NCBI GenBank assembly: GCA_030434245.1
Contig: JAUISX010000001.1
Span: forward strand, 310,001 to 374,000
Length of the DNA stretch: 64,000 nucleotides
Direction: 5' to 3'
Origin: Porphyromonadaceae bacterium W3.11
GTDB lineage: Bacteria > Bacteroidota > Bacteroidia > Bacteroidales > Porphyromonadaceae
Shown: positions 44,321 to 52,371 of the stretch, in pieces
Layout: each line of letters begins with the position of its first letter
How positions within the stretch are numbered: the first letter of the stretch is position 1
Translations under genes and position numbers: made by a program
Notes under the pieces: generated by a model
Database searches by the model: none
The model's input: the letters and a program-made list of their open reading frames with translations, nothing else
What the model was told of the DNA's origin: nothing

Positions 44321-44663
44321 CTATAGCTATCTCAATGGTTTGCTCCATTAAACGAACCACACCAATGAACACACTCATCTCGCATGATAGAATTTCCTTA
44401 AATTGCATTTGTGTAAGTCTCATTATGATTTAGCTCTCTGTGTTTTGACTTTTCAAAGATTGGACTCTTGGGAATTACACACTTTTTGGGACACTCCCGA
44501 CAAGTATCATTACTATACTATCTTCTAGGTATAATGCCAACTAAATGTCAATAATTGCTAGAGAAGATTTTAATCTATTTTTATAAGGCCTACGTTTTAA
44601 AGAAAAAGAAGTACCTTTGAAACGTTAACAAAAACATCATTTAAAATAGTTTACCAAAAAAGA
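44321..44663. other. Intergenic region upstream of the siderophore receptor
   Basis: No gene. The only clear signal is a -7-like TACCTTTG at 44612-44619, 44 bp before the ATG. No operator or riboswitch can be named. Confidence 0.4.
44612..44619 (+). promoter_or_regulatory. Putative -7 box (TACCTTTG)
   Basis: Matches TAnnTTTG, 44 bp before the start of the siderophore receptor gene. The -33 element is unclear. Confidence 0.45.
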
Positions 44664-46994
44664 ATGAATAAATTTAAATTCATCCCACTCATTGTGTTCT
44701 TGATTCTCGCTCTCTTTGCTACTAATGGTTATGCACAAAAAACAAGGGCCGTTACAGGAATCGTAACAAATGAAGCTGGAGAACCAATCGAATCTGCTTT
44801 AATTACAGTTATTGGGATCTCTCATCGAACCACCAACTCTGATAAAAATGGATTATTTTCTATTGAAAAGCTTCCCTTCTCTGAGTTTAGCCTACAAGTA
44901 CGACACGTATATTGTCACACAGCGACTATTAAGGTTAAAGCTGGTGAAGAAAATGAGAAAATCCATATACAACTGGTAGACAAATTATTTGGACTACCTG
45001 AAGTTGAAGTTATCGCATATACTAGCGAAACACCATTTATAGAAGCTAGCTATAGTGCTATGAAGATGGGAATACCTATTATGAAATTCCCTGGGAGCAT
45101 TGAGGTACTGACAAAAAAGAGATTGGAAGATCAACAAGCTCTTACATTCACTGAAGCATTGCGAAATATTAGTGGTATCTCAACGGCCTCAGCTGGAGAA
45201 GCAAATAATGTTAGTGAGGTGTTCGTTTCTAGGGGCTTTAAGTTGGGTAATTCGCGTAACTACTTCAGAGATGGTATGCGTTACAGAAAAGTCTCAAATA
45301 CCCCTATCGCAGGAATTGACAGAATAGAATTTTTAAGGGGCCCAGCCTCTGTATTATATGGTTCTGTAGAGCCTGGTGGCATTATAAATATCATCACCTC
45401 TCCGACACAATATACCCCACGCTATAGCACCACATTTAGAATTGGTAGTTATGGACTTAAGCAAGCATCAGCTGACCTAACAGGTCCTCTGACAGCCTCA
45501 AAGAATGTACGGTACCGGCTTAATGCTATGTACGAATATGCAGATAGCTACCGTAAAGAAGTAAACTCAAAACGTTTCAGTATTTCACCAAAAATTGACT
45601 TTGACCTAAGTACAAGTACCACACTAGGCATCAGAGCTAATTATTTCTCTGATGATAGGGTCGTTGATCCAGGAGTTGTACACCAAAATGGAGAAGTCAT
45701 TTCGAATGGGGACAAAATTTTTGTAGCTGAGCCATGGGCAAAATCAAAATATAAGACATTTGATCTTGGGTATATTCTAAAACATCAGTTTAGCAACAAT
45801 TGGAAATGGAATAGTCAATTCTCTTATACTAAACTCTTTGAAGATCGTTTATACTTTCAAATAAAAGCGATTAACAATGACAATACGATAAGTCGCCGTT
45901 TGGCTAAGTGGGATGCGACCATTGCCTACTCGGTATTCCAAAATGACATCCTTGGGGAATTTACAACGGGCTCATTATCTCACCGAGTATTATTTGGAAT
46001 GGAGTACGAATATTCTCACAATACACGTAAAGTAAGAGGGAAAATGTTTGATCCAATAAGCCTAACCAATCCTAAGTATTCTGAGAAGCCTTCGGATATT
46101 GATTCTTACAAGCAATCCACTAACCTACTTATCAGGCAGAGCAATATTGCTTTTTATGCACAGGACTACATCGCCATAAATAGCAAGTTAGATTTACTTC
46201 TAGGTGGCCGATTTGATTGGATCAAAGAGGAAAACGAGAACTTCATAAAAGACACAAAAAAGAAAGCAACGCCATTTGCCTTCTCTCCAAGAATAGCCTT
46301 AATGTATAGTCCATTAAAAAGCCTTGGACTTCATGCAAGTTATTCAACATCATACGTCCCTGTATCAGGTCAATCTAAGGAAGGCACACCTTTTGAACCA
46401 GTGCGAACAAAACAATGGGAGGTGGGGATAAGAAAACAGTTATTTAATAACAGCACGATTGCAACTTTATCTCTGTATCATCTAACTAAAAACAATCTAT
46501 TGACCCCTGACTTGGATGACCCACAATTCAAAATCCAGATTGGAGAACAGTACAGCAGAGGTATAGAATTCAGCATCAAGAGCAAAATCTCTAGAGAACT
46601 TACACTTGAAGGAAACTATGCATATACCGAAGGGGAAGTGAGTAAGACCAATGATAAGAAAATACCCGTGGGCTCAAAATTAGGAAACGTCCCAAAACAC
46701 ATGGCTAACCTCTGGCTTTCATACTCTTTGTATGAAGGGTTATTTAAGGGATTATCATTCGGAGGGGGATGCTCATATAGTAGCAAACGCTTTGGCAACT
46801 TTGCCAATAATATCATTTTACCAAGTTATTTTACTGGGGATACTTTCGTCTCGTATAGTCAAAGGAATTATAGGCTAGCTCTGAATATCAAAAACATATC
46901 AGATAAGAGATACTATCTTGGGGCACAAGCAAAAAATCTTTTCACGCCAGCACCTCCTAGATCGTTTGTATTTTCCACTACAATACTATTCTAA
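44664..46994 (+). CDS. TonB-dependent siderophore receptor
   Basis: 776 residues. The signal peptide (MNKFKFIPLIVFLILALFATNGYAQ) leads to a carboxypeptidase-like domain (about 30-108). A plug follows with EVLTKKRLEDQQALTFTEALRNISGI, FVSRGFKLGNSRNYFRDGMRYRK and FLRGPASVLYGSVEPGGIINIITSPT. The barrel ends FVFSTTILF. The VEPGG plug signature is typical of FhuA/FoxA-type ferric siderophore receptors. The downstream PepSY protein (12-bp gap) supports iron uptake with reduction at the inner membrane. The precise siderophore is unknown. Confidence 0.92.
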   Translation: MNKFKFIPLIVFLILALFATNGYAQKTRAVTGIVTNEAGEPIESALITVIGISHRTTNSDKNGLFSIEKLPFSEFSLQVRHVYCHTATIKVKAGEENEKIHIQLVDKLFGLPEVEVIAYTSETPFIEASYSAMKMGIPIMKFPGSIEVLTKKRLEDQQALTFTEALRNISGISTASAGEANNVSEVFVSRGFKLGNSRNYFRDGMRYRKVSNTPIAGIDRIEFLRGPASVLYGSVEPGGIINIITSPTQYTPRYSTTFRIGSYGLKQASADLTGPLTASKNVRYRLNAMYEYADSYRKEVNSKRFSISPKIDFDLSTSTTLGIRANYFSDDRVVDPGVVHQNGEVISNGDKIFVAEPWAKSKYKTFDLGYILKHQFSNNWKWNSQFSYTKLFEDRLYFQIKAINNDNTISRRLAKWDATIAYSVFQNDILGEFTTGSLSHRVLFGMEYEYSHNTRKVRGKMFDPISLTNPKYSEKPSDIDSYKQSTNLLIRQSNIAFYAQDYIAINSKLDLLLGGRFDWIKEENENFIKDTKKKATPFAFSPRIALMYSPLKSLGLHASYSTSYVPVSGQSKEGTPFEPVRTKQWEVGIRKQLFNNSTIATLSLYHLTKNNLLTPDLDDPQFKIQIGEQYSRGIEFSIKSKISRELTLEGNYAYTEGEVSKTNDKKIPVGSKLGNVPKHMANLWLSYSLYEGLFKGLSFGGGCSYSSKRFGNFANNIILPSYFTGDTFVSYSQRNYRLALNIKNISDKRYYLGAQAKNLFTPAPPRSFVFSTTILF

Positions 46995-47006
46995 TGTAAA
47001 TTTGTA

Positions 47007-48116
47007 ATGAGAAATAAAGCAAGGAAAATCTATAGGACCATCCATCTTATTGGAGGACTCTGGCTAGGATTGATCTTGTCAGTCATTTGTTTGACAGGTG
47101 CCCTCATTGTCTATAAACCTTATTTAGAAAAACAAGGTATCAGACATATGGCATTTGTCAAACCTACAAATCCTGATGCTATACCTCTACCCTTGGATTC
47201 TCTCTATCAAAATGCTAAGGCACAATATCCAAGCTATAAATTTGATAATCTAGTCCTATATGGCACACGTAACGAAGCATATAGCTTTAGGGCTAAGAAG
47301 CCAAAGGTAAAGGGACGACGACAGCTATACGTCAACCAATATACTGGTGTAGTCCATGGTGAAGACATATACAAGCATAAGTTTTTTCAGCACGTTTATA
47401 ACTGTCACACCAAACTATTTATGGGTAAGACGGGGGTGATCGTAGTGGCTTCCCTCGGTATCATACTCTTGATCACTATTATTACTGGACTGATATTAAT
47501 TCCAAAAGGATTCAAGAATAGTCTTAAGAAGAAAAGAACTGTCAAGTCTTCATTTTTCTCATACTACAAGAGTCACATAATCATTGGAATGTTAGTAGCT
47601 TTACCTCTAGGGGTTATTGCATTAACAGGTGGTTACTGGGGATTTCCTAATACGTATAGAAAGATATTTGAAACCATGTCTGATGGTAGAGCGATTGCTG
47701 TTAGACCAACCATTGAAAACTTAAACGATGGACCCTACGCTTCTCTGGATGTAATTGTTGAAGCGGCAGAGAATTACTTTCCTGAGGGCAAGCCGATGAT
47801 CGTTTTCTTTCCAAAAAGAATTAATGACCCCTTTTCTGTTCGTATGAAAACGAAGCACGATTTTTCACGAACTGGGAGTAACCATGTCTATATACACCCT
47901 CAAAGTGGAGCTGTTGTTGGTAGTAATTTATGGAAAAACAAACCTACGGCAGAAAAATTAACTCGCTCCATGTATTTTATACATTTTGGAGAGTTTTGGG
48001 GACACTTTTCAAGAATCCTATGGATCTTGGTAGGAATAAGTGTGCCGATATTATATTTCACAGGATTTTATCTTTGGTGGTTCAAATACAGTAAAAGGAA
48101 CAAGCATAAGAATTAA
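47007..48116 (+). CDS. PepSY-associated TM protein, iron uptake partner
   Basis: 369 residues with four membrane segments (for example LWLGLILSVICLTGALIVY, IVVASLGIILLITIITGLIL, IIIGMLVALPLGVIALTGGYWG and ILWILVGISVPILYFTGFYLWW) and PepSY-type soluble parts between them. The first helix region RTIHLIGGLWLGLILS is the family signature. Such proteins are linked to ferric siderophore reduction. Conserved His residues at helix ends (HLIGG, HTKLFM, HIIIGM, HFGEFWGHF) could bind haem. It is translated from the same transcript as the receptor. Confidence 0.85.
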   Translation: MRNKARKIYRTIHLIGGLWLGLILSVICLTGALIVYKPYLEKQGIRHMAFVKPTNPDAIPLPLDSLYQNAKAQYPSYKFDNLVLYGTRNEAYSFRAKKPKVKGRRQLYVNQYTGVVHGEDIYKHKFFQHVYNCHTKLFMGKTGVIVVASLGIILLITIITGLILIPKGFKNSLKKKRTVKSSFFSYYKSHIIIGMLVALPLGVIALTGGYWGFPNTYRKIFETMSDGRAIAVRPTIENLNDGPYASLDVIVEAAENYFPEGKPMIVFFPKRINDPFSVRMKTKHDFSRTGSNHVYIHPQSGAVVGSNLWKNKPTAEKLTRSMYFIHFGEFWGHFSRILWILVGISVPILYFTGFYLWWFKYSKRNKHKN

Positions 48117-48164
48117 AGAAATTGCCCCCTTTATGGAGAGGGTCATATTAATCAACTGAATAAA

Positions 48165-48235
48165 TTCTTAGACACACAAGTCAATTGAATCAGTTAGACA
48201 ACCCTCAACTATGTCAACTTTTTTTCAGAAGAAGA
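48165..48235 (+). repeat. 71-bp dispersed repeat, copy A
   Basis: Matches 51869-51939 in the same orientation at 66 of 71 positions. Both contain AGACACACAAGTCAAT and ATGTCAACTTTTTTTCAGAA. No coding capacity. Confidence 0.8.
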
Positions 48236-48544
48236 TAATTTTCATGATGAGAAATGATTCTATACCCTCCTTATATACTTCAAAATCTTAGTTCTCATTA
48301 GTTAAGATTTTGCGAACCCCATTATTGATAATACTACAAAGTAAACTAATAATTAACGGAATCGTTATCAATACAGAAATAATAAAGATATTAGTAGGAT
48401 TCTTCTTTTTCGGGAGGCTCTTTCACCATCGTCTAAAAACAAATTGAATTGGAATGTAGAACTTTATATAGATCAAGAACTGAATTTGAGACAAACGGGG
48501 AGTGAACCACTTGCAGTGACACAACAAAAATCAACTCAGATCAC

Positions 48545-48590
48545 TTGATTTCTGTAAATCAACCCAAACGAATTGATTTACAGAAATCAA
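48545..48590. promoter_or_regulatory. Tandem palindromic operator-like sites
   Basis: TTGATTTCTGTAAATCAA (48545-48562) and TTGATTTACAGAAATCAA (48573-48590) are each palindromes (TTGATTT-4-AAATCAA) and inverted copies of each other, 10 bp apart. They lie just upstream of the -33 element, so a dimeric regulator probably binds here. Confidence 0.7.
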
Positions 48591-48600
48591 TATATTTGGA

Positions 48601-48631
48601 TTGATTACTATACGATAAATAGTTATCTTTG
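48601..48631 (+). promoter_or_regulatory. Promoter for satD-DUF3307 (TTG-20-TATCTTTG)
   Basis: TTG at 48601-48603 and TATCTTTG at 48624-48631 with 20 bp between fit the Bacteroidetes consensus. The leader to 48792 would be about 155 nt. Confidence 0.6.
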
Positions 48632-48791
48632 TGAAAGATGAGCACATTATGAGAATGCTGTACGATGTATGCAAATCAGGGCTGTAAAGCTGTGGATATA
48701 GGAAGTGACTATATTCATGACAAAAGCGAACGCAGTAGAAAGCCTTCACGTAACTCTCATATCATGATATAAACCCTTTATAAAGTATCGA

Positions 48792-49448
48792 ATGGAAGGA
48801 GTAATTGCGGTAATATCTGGAGATGTGATCTCCAGCACAAAGATAAAAGAGAGAGAACACTTAATAGATGTGTTCCATGATATGCCCAACGAAGTAGCCC
48901 ATATTTCTAAGTGTAAAGGGAGCACTCTATACAGAGGTGATAGTTATCAAATAGAAATTGAAAGGGCTGAAGAAGCCTTACGCATCGCGATAATTCTTCG
49001 CCTGCTCTTGAAAACCAATACTCCTAAAGGAGAAAATATAAATAAGTCTAATGGGCTATGGGATATGCGGGTATCGATAGGAGTAGGCACTGTATCATTC
49101 AGGTCTGAGGATGTAGAGACTTCGGATGGAAAAGCTTATCAACTATCAGGAAGAAATCTATCAAAGATCGGAAAACAAAATCTTATCATCACAACTCCTT
49201 GGCAGGAGGTTAACGACGAACTCGAAGTAAGTACCGCGTTTGCTGATGATATAATCACTAATTGGACCTTCTCTCAGTCACAGGTCATGCTTGAGATGCT
49301 GCTCAATGAGGAGATCATGCAAAAACAAATTGCAGAGAAACTGAATAAATCTCCTCAATCAATAAGCATGTTGCTGAAAGCAGCGAAGTCAAGTAATATA
49401 ATCAGGTACATCGAAAGATACGAGTCACTTATCCTTAATAAAAAGTAG
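48792..49448 (+). CDS. SatD-family protein with C-terminal helix-turn-helix
   Basis: 218 residues. The N terminus (GVIAVISGDVISSTKIKEREHLIDVF) and the cyclase-like core (LYRGDSYQIEIERAEEALRIAIILRLLL, MRVSIGVGTVSF) fit the SatD family, named from an acid-tolerance operon of Streptococcus mutans. The last 50 residues hold a helix-turn-helix (MQKQIAEKLNKSPQSISMLLKAAKSSNI), so it may bind DNA and could act at the palindromes upstream; this is inferred. The next gene starts 2 bp later and is its usual partner. Confidence 0.8.
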   Translation: MEGVIAVISGDVISSTKIKEREHLIDVFHDMPNEVAHISKCKGSTLYRGDSYQIEIERAEEALRIAIILRLLLKTNTPKGENINKSNGLWDMRVSIGVGTVSFRSEDVETSDGKAYQLSGRNLSKIGKQNLIITTPWQEVNDELEVSTAFADDIITNWTFSQSQVMLEMLLNEEIMQKQIAEKLNKSPQSISMLLKAAKSSNIIRYIERYESLILNKK

Positions 49449-49450
49449 CA

Positions 49451-50194
49451 ATGAACATCTTGGTATTAATCAAACTTCTATTGGCTCATCTCATCTCTGA
49501 CTTTGCACTCCAGCCAAATGCTATCTGTAAGGGCAAGAGAAGTACAGGGAAAGCACGATTCGTATGGCTAGGGCTACATAGTCTAATACATGCAGCTGTG
49601 GCATACTTATTTGTCGCCCAATGGGATTTATGGATTATACCCGTTGTGATTTTCGCTTCTCACTTTATCATTGACTATGTGAAGGTGATGTCAAGACATG
49701 ATGAAATCTCGAAATTTATTTATGACCAACTGCTACATTTACTTGTGTTGGTAACCTTATATGCTACTCTATTCATGAGTTGGGATGATATTACAATGCT
49801 TTTCCAGTCTCTTCTTAATAGCGTACAATTTTGGGTTGTTCTTGGGGCATACCTCATTATCCTAAAGCCTACCTCCATATTAATATCCCTATTTGTTAAA
49901 AAATGGGATAGTGAAGGGTTGCAGGAGGAGAATGCTGAACAATCGTCACCAAGCAGCCTTCCAAATGCAGGGAAGTGGATTGGGTACTTTGAAAGAATAT
50001 TGACACTAACCTTTATCTTAATAAACTTTTTTGCTGGAGTTGGTTTCTTGCTAGCTGCAAAATCAGTTTTCAGGTTTGGAGACTTAAATAATCCTGAGAG
50101 TCGGAAAAACACAGAATATGTACTCATCGGCACCTTTCTGAGTTTCTTAATCGCTATAATGATAGGGGTGGCGGTGAATTATTTGATTCTGTGA
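49451..50194 (+). CDS. DUF3307 membrane protein
   Basis: 247 residues with about six hydrophobic helices. The N-terminal signature LLLAHLISDFALQPNAICKGKR and HSLIHAAVAYL...ASHFIIDYVKV are hallmarks of DUF3307. His and Asp residues in or next to helices could bind a metal or phosphate. SatD and DUF3307 genes are regularly adjacent; the pair probably works in a common stress or transport function that is not known. Confidence 0.82.
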   Translation: MNILVLIKLLLAHLISDFALQPNAICKGKRSTGKARFVWLGLHSLIHAAVAYLFVAQWDLWIIPVVIFASHFIIDYVKVMSRHDEISKFIYDQLLHLLVLVTLYATLFMSWDDITMLFQSLLNSVQFWVVLGAYLIILKPTSILISLFVKKWDSEGLQEENAEQSSPSSLPNAGKWIGYFERILTLTFILINFFAGVGFLLAAKSVFRFGDLNNPESRKNTEYVLIGTFLSFLIAIMIGVAVNYLIL

Positions 50195-50354
50195 AAACTA
50201 CAAGTCAAGTACAGTACATGAGATAGGACTTAAATCTTTTCAAGCGAATCACCGCCCAAAACAAGCAATGATATAGCCCTGAATAATAGTCTGTACGTTT
50301 GTTGGGATAATAGAAAAACAATCTTTATAATACAGATTATAGACTTCATCGATT

Positions 50355-51164
50355 ATGAAATATCATAATTATAGAAAGAGAGTATTAGAGAAGATGGGGA
50401 AATATCGGTTACTACTTTCTCCTAATCGTAGAGGAACATATCGCAAGCGTGAATATGAACATATCTTGCCCAAAGACTGTCAGGACTTAAATATCATTGA
50501 TAAGGGGTACAAATGCAGTATTGAGGAGTTTGAACGAAAAGATAAAGCAAAGCGACATCCTTATTTTTCACATCTAAATTCGTCTCAAGCTCTTACGTTA
50601 AATCTCTTTGGTCCTTTGCGTCACGAACACTTGTTGACTTCTGTTCTTCAGATGATGGAGATTAGTACTAATGCTCCTTTGAAAGGAATGTTTGAAAAAA
50701 AAGGGATCGAACGAAGTAACTTTGACTTTTACATAGAAAGTGTTGATATTAAGGTGTTTTTTGAGGTTAAATATACAGAATATACAATTCTCACAAAAAG
50801 CAAAGCTGAAGATAATGACCTTCGATGGAAGAAGTATTATAAGGATCCAATGAATATGATATTGAACGATGAGTCCAAACCATCTGCGAAAGATAAATTC
50901 TTCAATCAATATCAGTTATGGAGGAATATATCAGTTGTGTGTGAAGAGGACAATTTTTCTTGTTTTGTCTTTTCTAAGTTGCGTAGCGATCTAGAAGCAG
51001 AAGTTGCGAATGCTAAGCAGCTGCTGAAACCCAACTATGCAAGTAGGGTTAAGGTATTGTATATAGAAGATATTTGCAAGAAAATTTTAGAGACCTCAGA
51101 CAAGAAAGCCCTCAAAGATCATTACACCGAATTTAAAGAAAAATATATCACAAACTTAGAATAA
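50355..51164 (+). CDS. PD-(D/E)XK-type putative restriction endonuclease (PGN_0703-like)
   Basis: 269 residues. A central motif reads NFDFYIESVDIKVFFEVKYTE (about residues 122-142), giving Asp, then Glu-x-Lys, after a conserved SHLNSSQALTLNLFGPL segment. This combination is what I recall of the PGN_0703 family first seen in Porphyromonas gingivalis. There is no methyltransferase beside it; the phosphoesterase 6 bp downstream may be co-transcribed. Role in defence is plausible but not shown; substrate unknown. Confidence 0.65.
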   Translation: MKYHNYRKRVLEKMGKYRLLLSPNRRGTYRKREYEHILPKDCQDLNIIDKGYKCSIEEFERKDKAKRHPYFSHLNSSQALTLNLFGPLRHEHLLTSVLQMMEISTNAPLKGMFEKKGIERSNFDFYIESVDIKVFFEVKYTEYTILTKSKAEDNDLRWKKYYKDPMNMILNDESKPSAKDKFFNQYQLWRNISVVCEEDNFSCFVFSKLRSDLEAEVANAKQLLKPNYASRVKVLYIEDICKKILETSDKKALKDHYTEFKEKYITNLE

Positions 51165-51170
51165 ATAGGT

Positions 51171-51752
51171 ATGAGAATCCTCTGCATATCTGATACACAT
51201 AGCCAGCACCAATTATTAGGAGCACTCCCTATGGCTGATGTCTTGGTGCATTGTGGCGATGTGTCTAAGAGAGGTACGGAAAGTGAAGTCATAGACTTTA
51301 TGCAATGGTTTTGCGACCAACCTCACCAGTACAAGATATTTATTGCAGGTAATCATGACCTAAGCCTATATGGCTCCAATATTAGCGGTTTACCAGAAAA
51401 CTGCTTTTATCTGAATACTAGTGGAGTGGAGATAGAAGGGCTACACTTTTATGGGATACCACTATTTGTGAATGATGTAGTCTCAGGTGAATACAGCAAA
51501 TCTATACAATCCATTCCTCCCAATACTGATGTACTCATTACACACCAACCTCCACATGGCATTCTCTCCTCTGATTATGGAGACGTGGAGCTATTAGAGC
51601 GGGTAACGCTTATAGGTCCGAAGTTACATCTATATGGCCATGCTCATGAGTGCTATGGTGTCAAGACTAGCTTTGGTACTCATTTTGTGAATGCGGCACT
51701 ATTAAATAACCAATATGAGTTGACGTTTAAGCCCCTATTAATTGAGCTTTAA
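51171..51752 (+). CDS. Metallophosphoesterase
   Basis: 193 residues, a single calcineurin-like phosphoesterase domain. Metal-binding motifs in order: ISDTHSQH (D-x-H), VHCGDVSK (G-D), FIAGNHDLSLY (G-N-H-D/E), LITHQPPHGIL and LYGHAHECYG (G-H-x-H). It hydrolyses phosphomono- or diesters; the natural substrate cannot be told. The stop codon is directly followed by an IS relic. Confidence 0.88.
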   Translation: MRILCISDTHSQHQLLGALPMADVLVHCGDVSKRGTESEVIDFMQWFCDQPHQYKIFIAGNHDLSLYGSNISGLPENCFYLNTSGVEIEGLHFYGIPLFVNDVVSGEYSKSIQSIPPNTDVLITHQPPHGILSSDYGDVELLERVTLIGPKLHLYGHAHECYGVKTSFGTHFVNAALLNNQYELTFKPLLIEL

Positions 51753-51753
51753 T

Positions 51754-51858
51754 CTCAGGATTTCCTGTATATATCTTGATGCCAAAAGTCGTTCTTATAC
51801 CTTGAAATCATTAAAGAAAAAAGCTCATGCGACAGTTCCTTAAATCGCACTCGCGCCA
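51754..51858 (+). mobile_element. Relic of an IS982-like element 3' end
   Basis: The + strand aligns over about 100 bp with the C-terminal end and terminal repeat of the IS at 43263: both contain CTCAGG, ATGCC, CTTGAAATCATT, a GACAGTT/TACAGTT segment and TTAAATCG[AC]ACTCGCG. It starts 1 bp after the phosphoesterase stop. The reading frame is broken. Confidence 0.75.
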
Positions 51859-51868
51859 ACTCAGAGTA

Positions 51869-51939
51869 TTCATAGACACACAAGTCAATGAAATCAGTTA
51901 GACAACCCGCGACTATGTCAACTTTTTTTCAGAAGAAGA
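51869..51939 (+). repeat. 71-bp dispersed repeat, copy B
   Basis: 66 of 71 bases match copy A at 48165-48235. It begins 10 bp after the IS relic. Confidence 0.8.
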
Positions 51940-51977
51940 CACAAATCCTTATAGGCTGAAATCCTTTATATATCAAA

Positions 51978-52029
51978 CAAAAATTCTTCCTATGAGAAAC
52001 ATTTACGTTTCCTATAGGAAGAATTTTTG
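51978..52029. repeat. Intergenic hairpin with 23-bp arms
   Basis: Bases 51978-52000 pair with 52007-52029 with two mismatches around loop ATTTAC; a further TTTCTCATAGG follows. Related to the hairpin region at 6851-6935 through CCTATGAGA, GTTTC and GAAGAATT words. Confidence 0.65.
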
Positions 52030-52288
52030 TTTCTCATAGGATAAAATCTCACTACCTTAAAAGGCTGATTTAGAGGGTTCTAATCAGCCGGTAATTTGGA
52101 GGTCTGGACAGATGATGTGCTATTGCTTTATTTAGGTATTCATAGGTAGATCCTTAGTCCTCAGCATTTATGATTTGTGTCTCAATCAGGTTCCAAACGG
52201 TTGGTAGACTTAAGGGTAAAGCTACGAACCTATCACTTTGGGCTACTTCTATACAGCTTCTCAACTAGGTCTCGTGACCATAAAAATG

Positions 52289-52330
52289 AAGCGAGGTCTG
52301 CCTCATAAAGGAGCAGACCTCGCTTTGCTT
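52289..52330. terminator. Bidirectional terminator
   Basis: AAGCGAGGTCTGC and GCAGACCTCGCTT form a 13-bp stem (loop CTCATAAAGGA) followed by TGCTTTT. On the minus strand it ends the M28 peptidase gene. Confidence 0.85.
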
Positions 52331-52371
52331 TTCGTATCAGTAGCGTAAACGTAGGACCACCTACTACTGGG

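Larger units (their letters stand above)
48117..48791. other. Intergenic region with repeat, double palindrome and promoter
   Basis: No credible gene; a 72-codon minus frame at 48531-48749 only crosses the palindromes. From left to right: copy A of a 71-bp dispersed repeat (48165-48235), two 18-bp palindromes (48545-48590), and a consensus promoter (48601-48631) reading toward the SatD gene. Confidence 0.5.
51753..52371. other. Intergenic repeat cluster
   Basis: No gene. In order: a 105-bp IS982-like 3'-end relic, copy B of the 71-bp repeat, a 52-bp hairpin with CCTATGAGAAAC arms, and the terminator shared with the M28 peptidase. The stretch 52060-52280 shows nothing I can name. Confidence 0.5.

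Noticed and set aside
48531-48749. 72-codon minus frame over the palindromes
   Set aside because: Explained by the palindromic operator and promoter; no ribosome site or domain.
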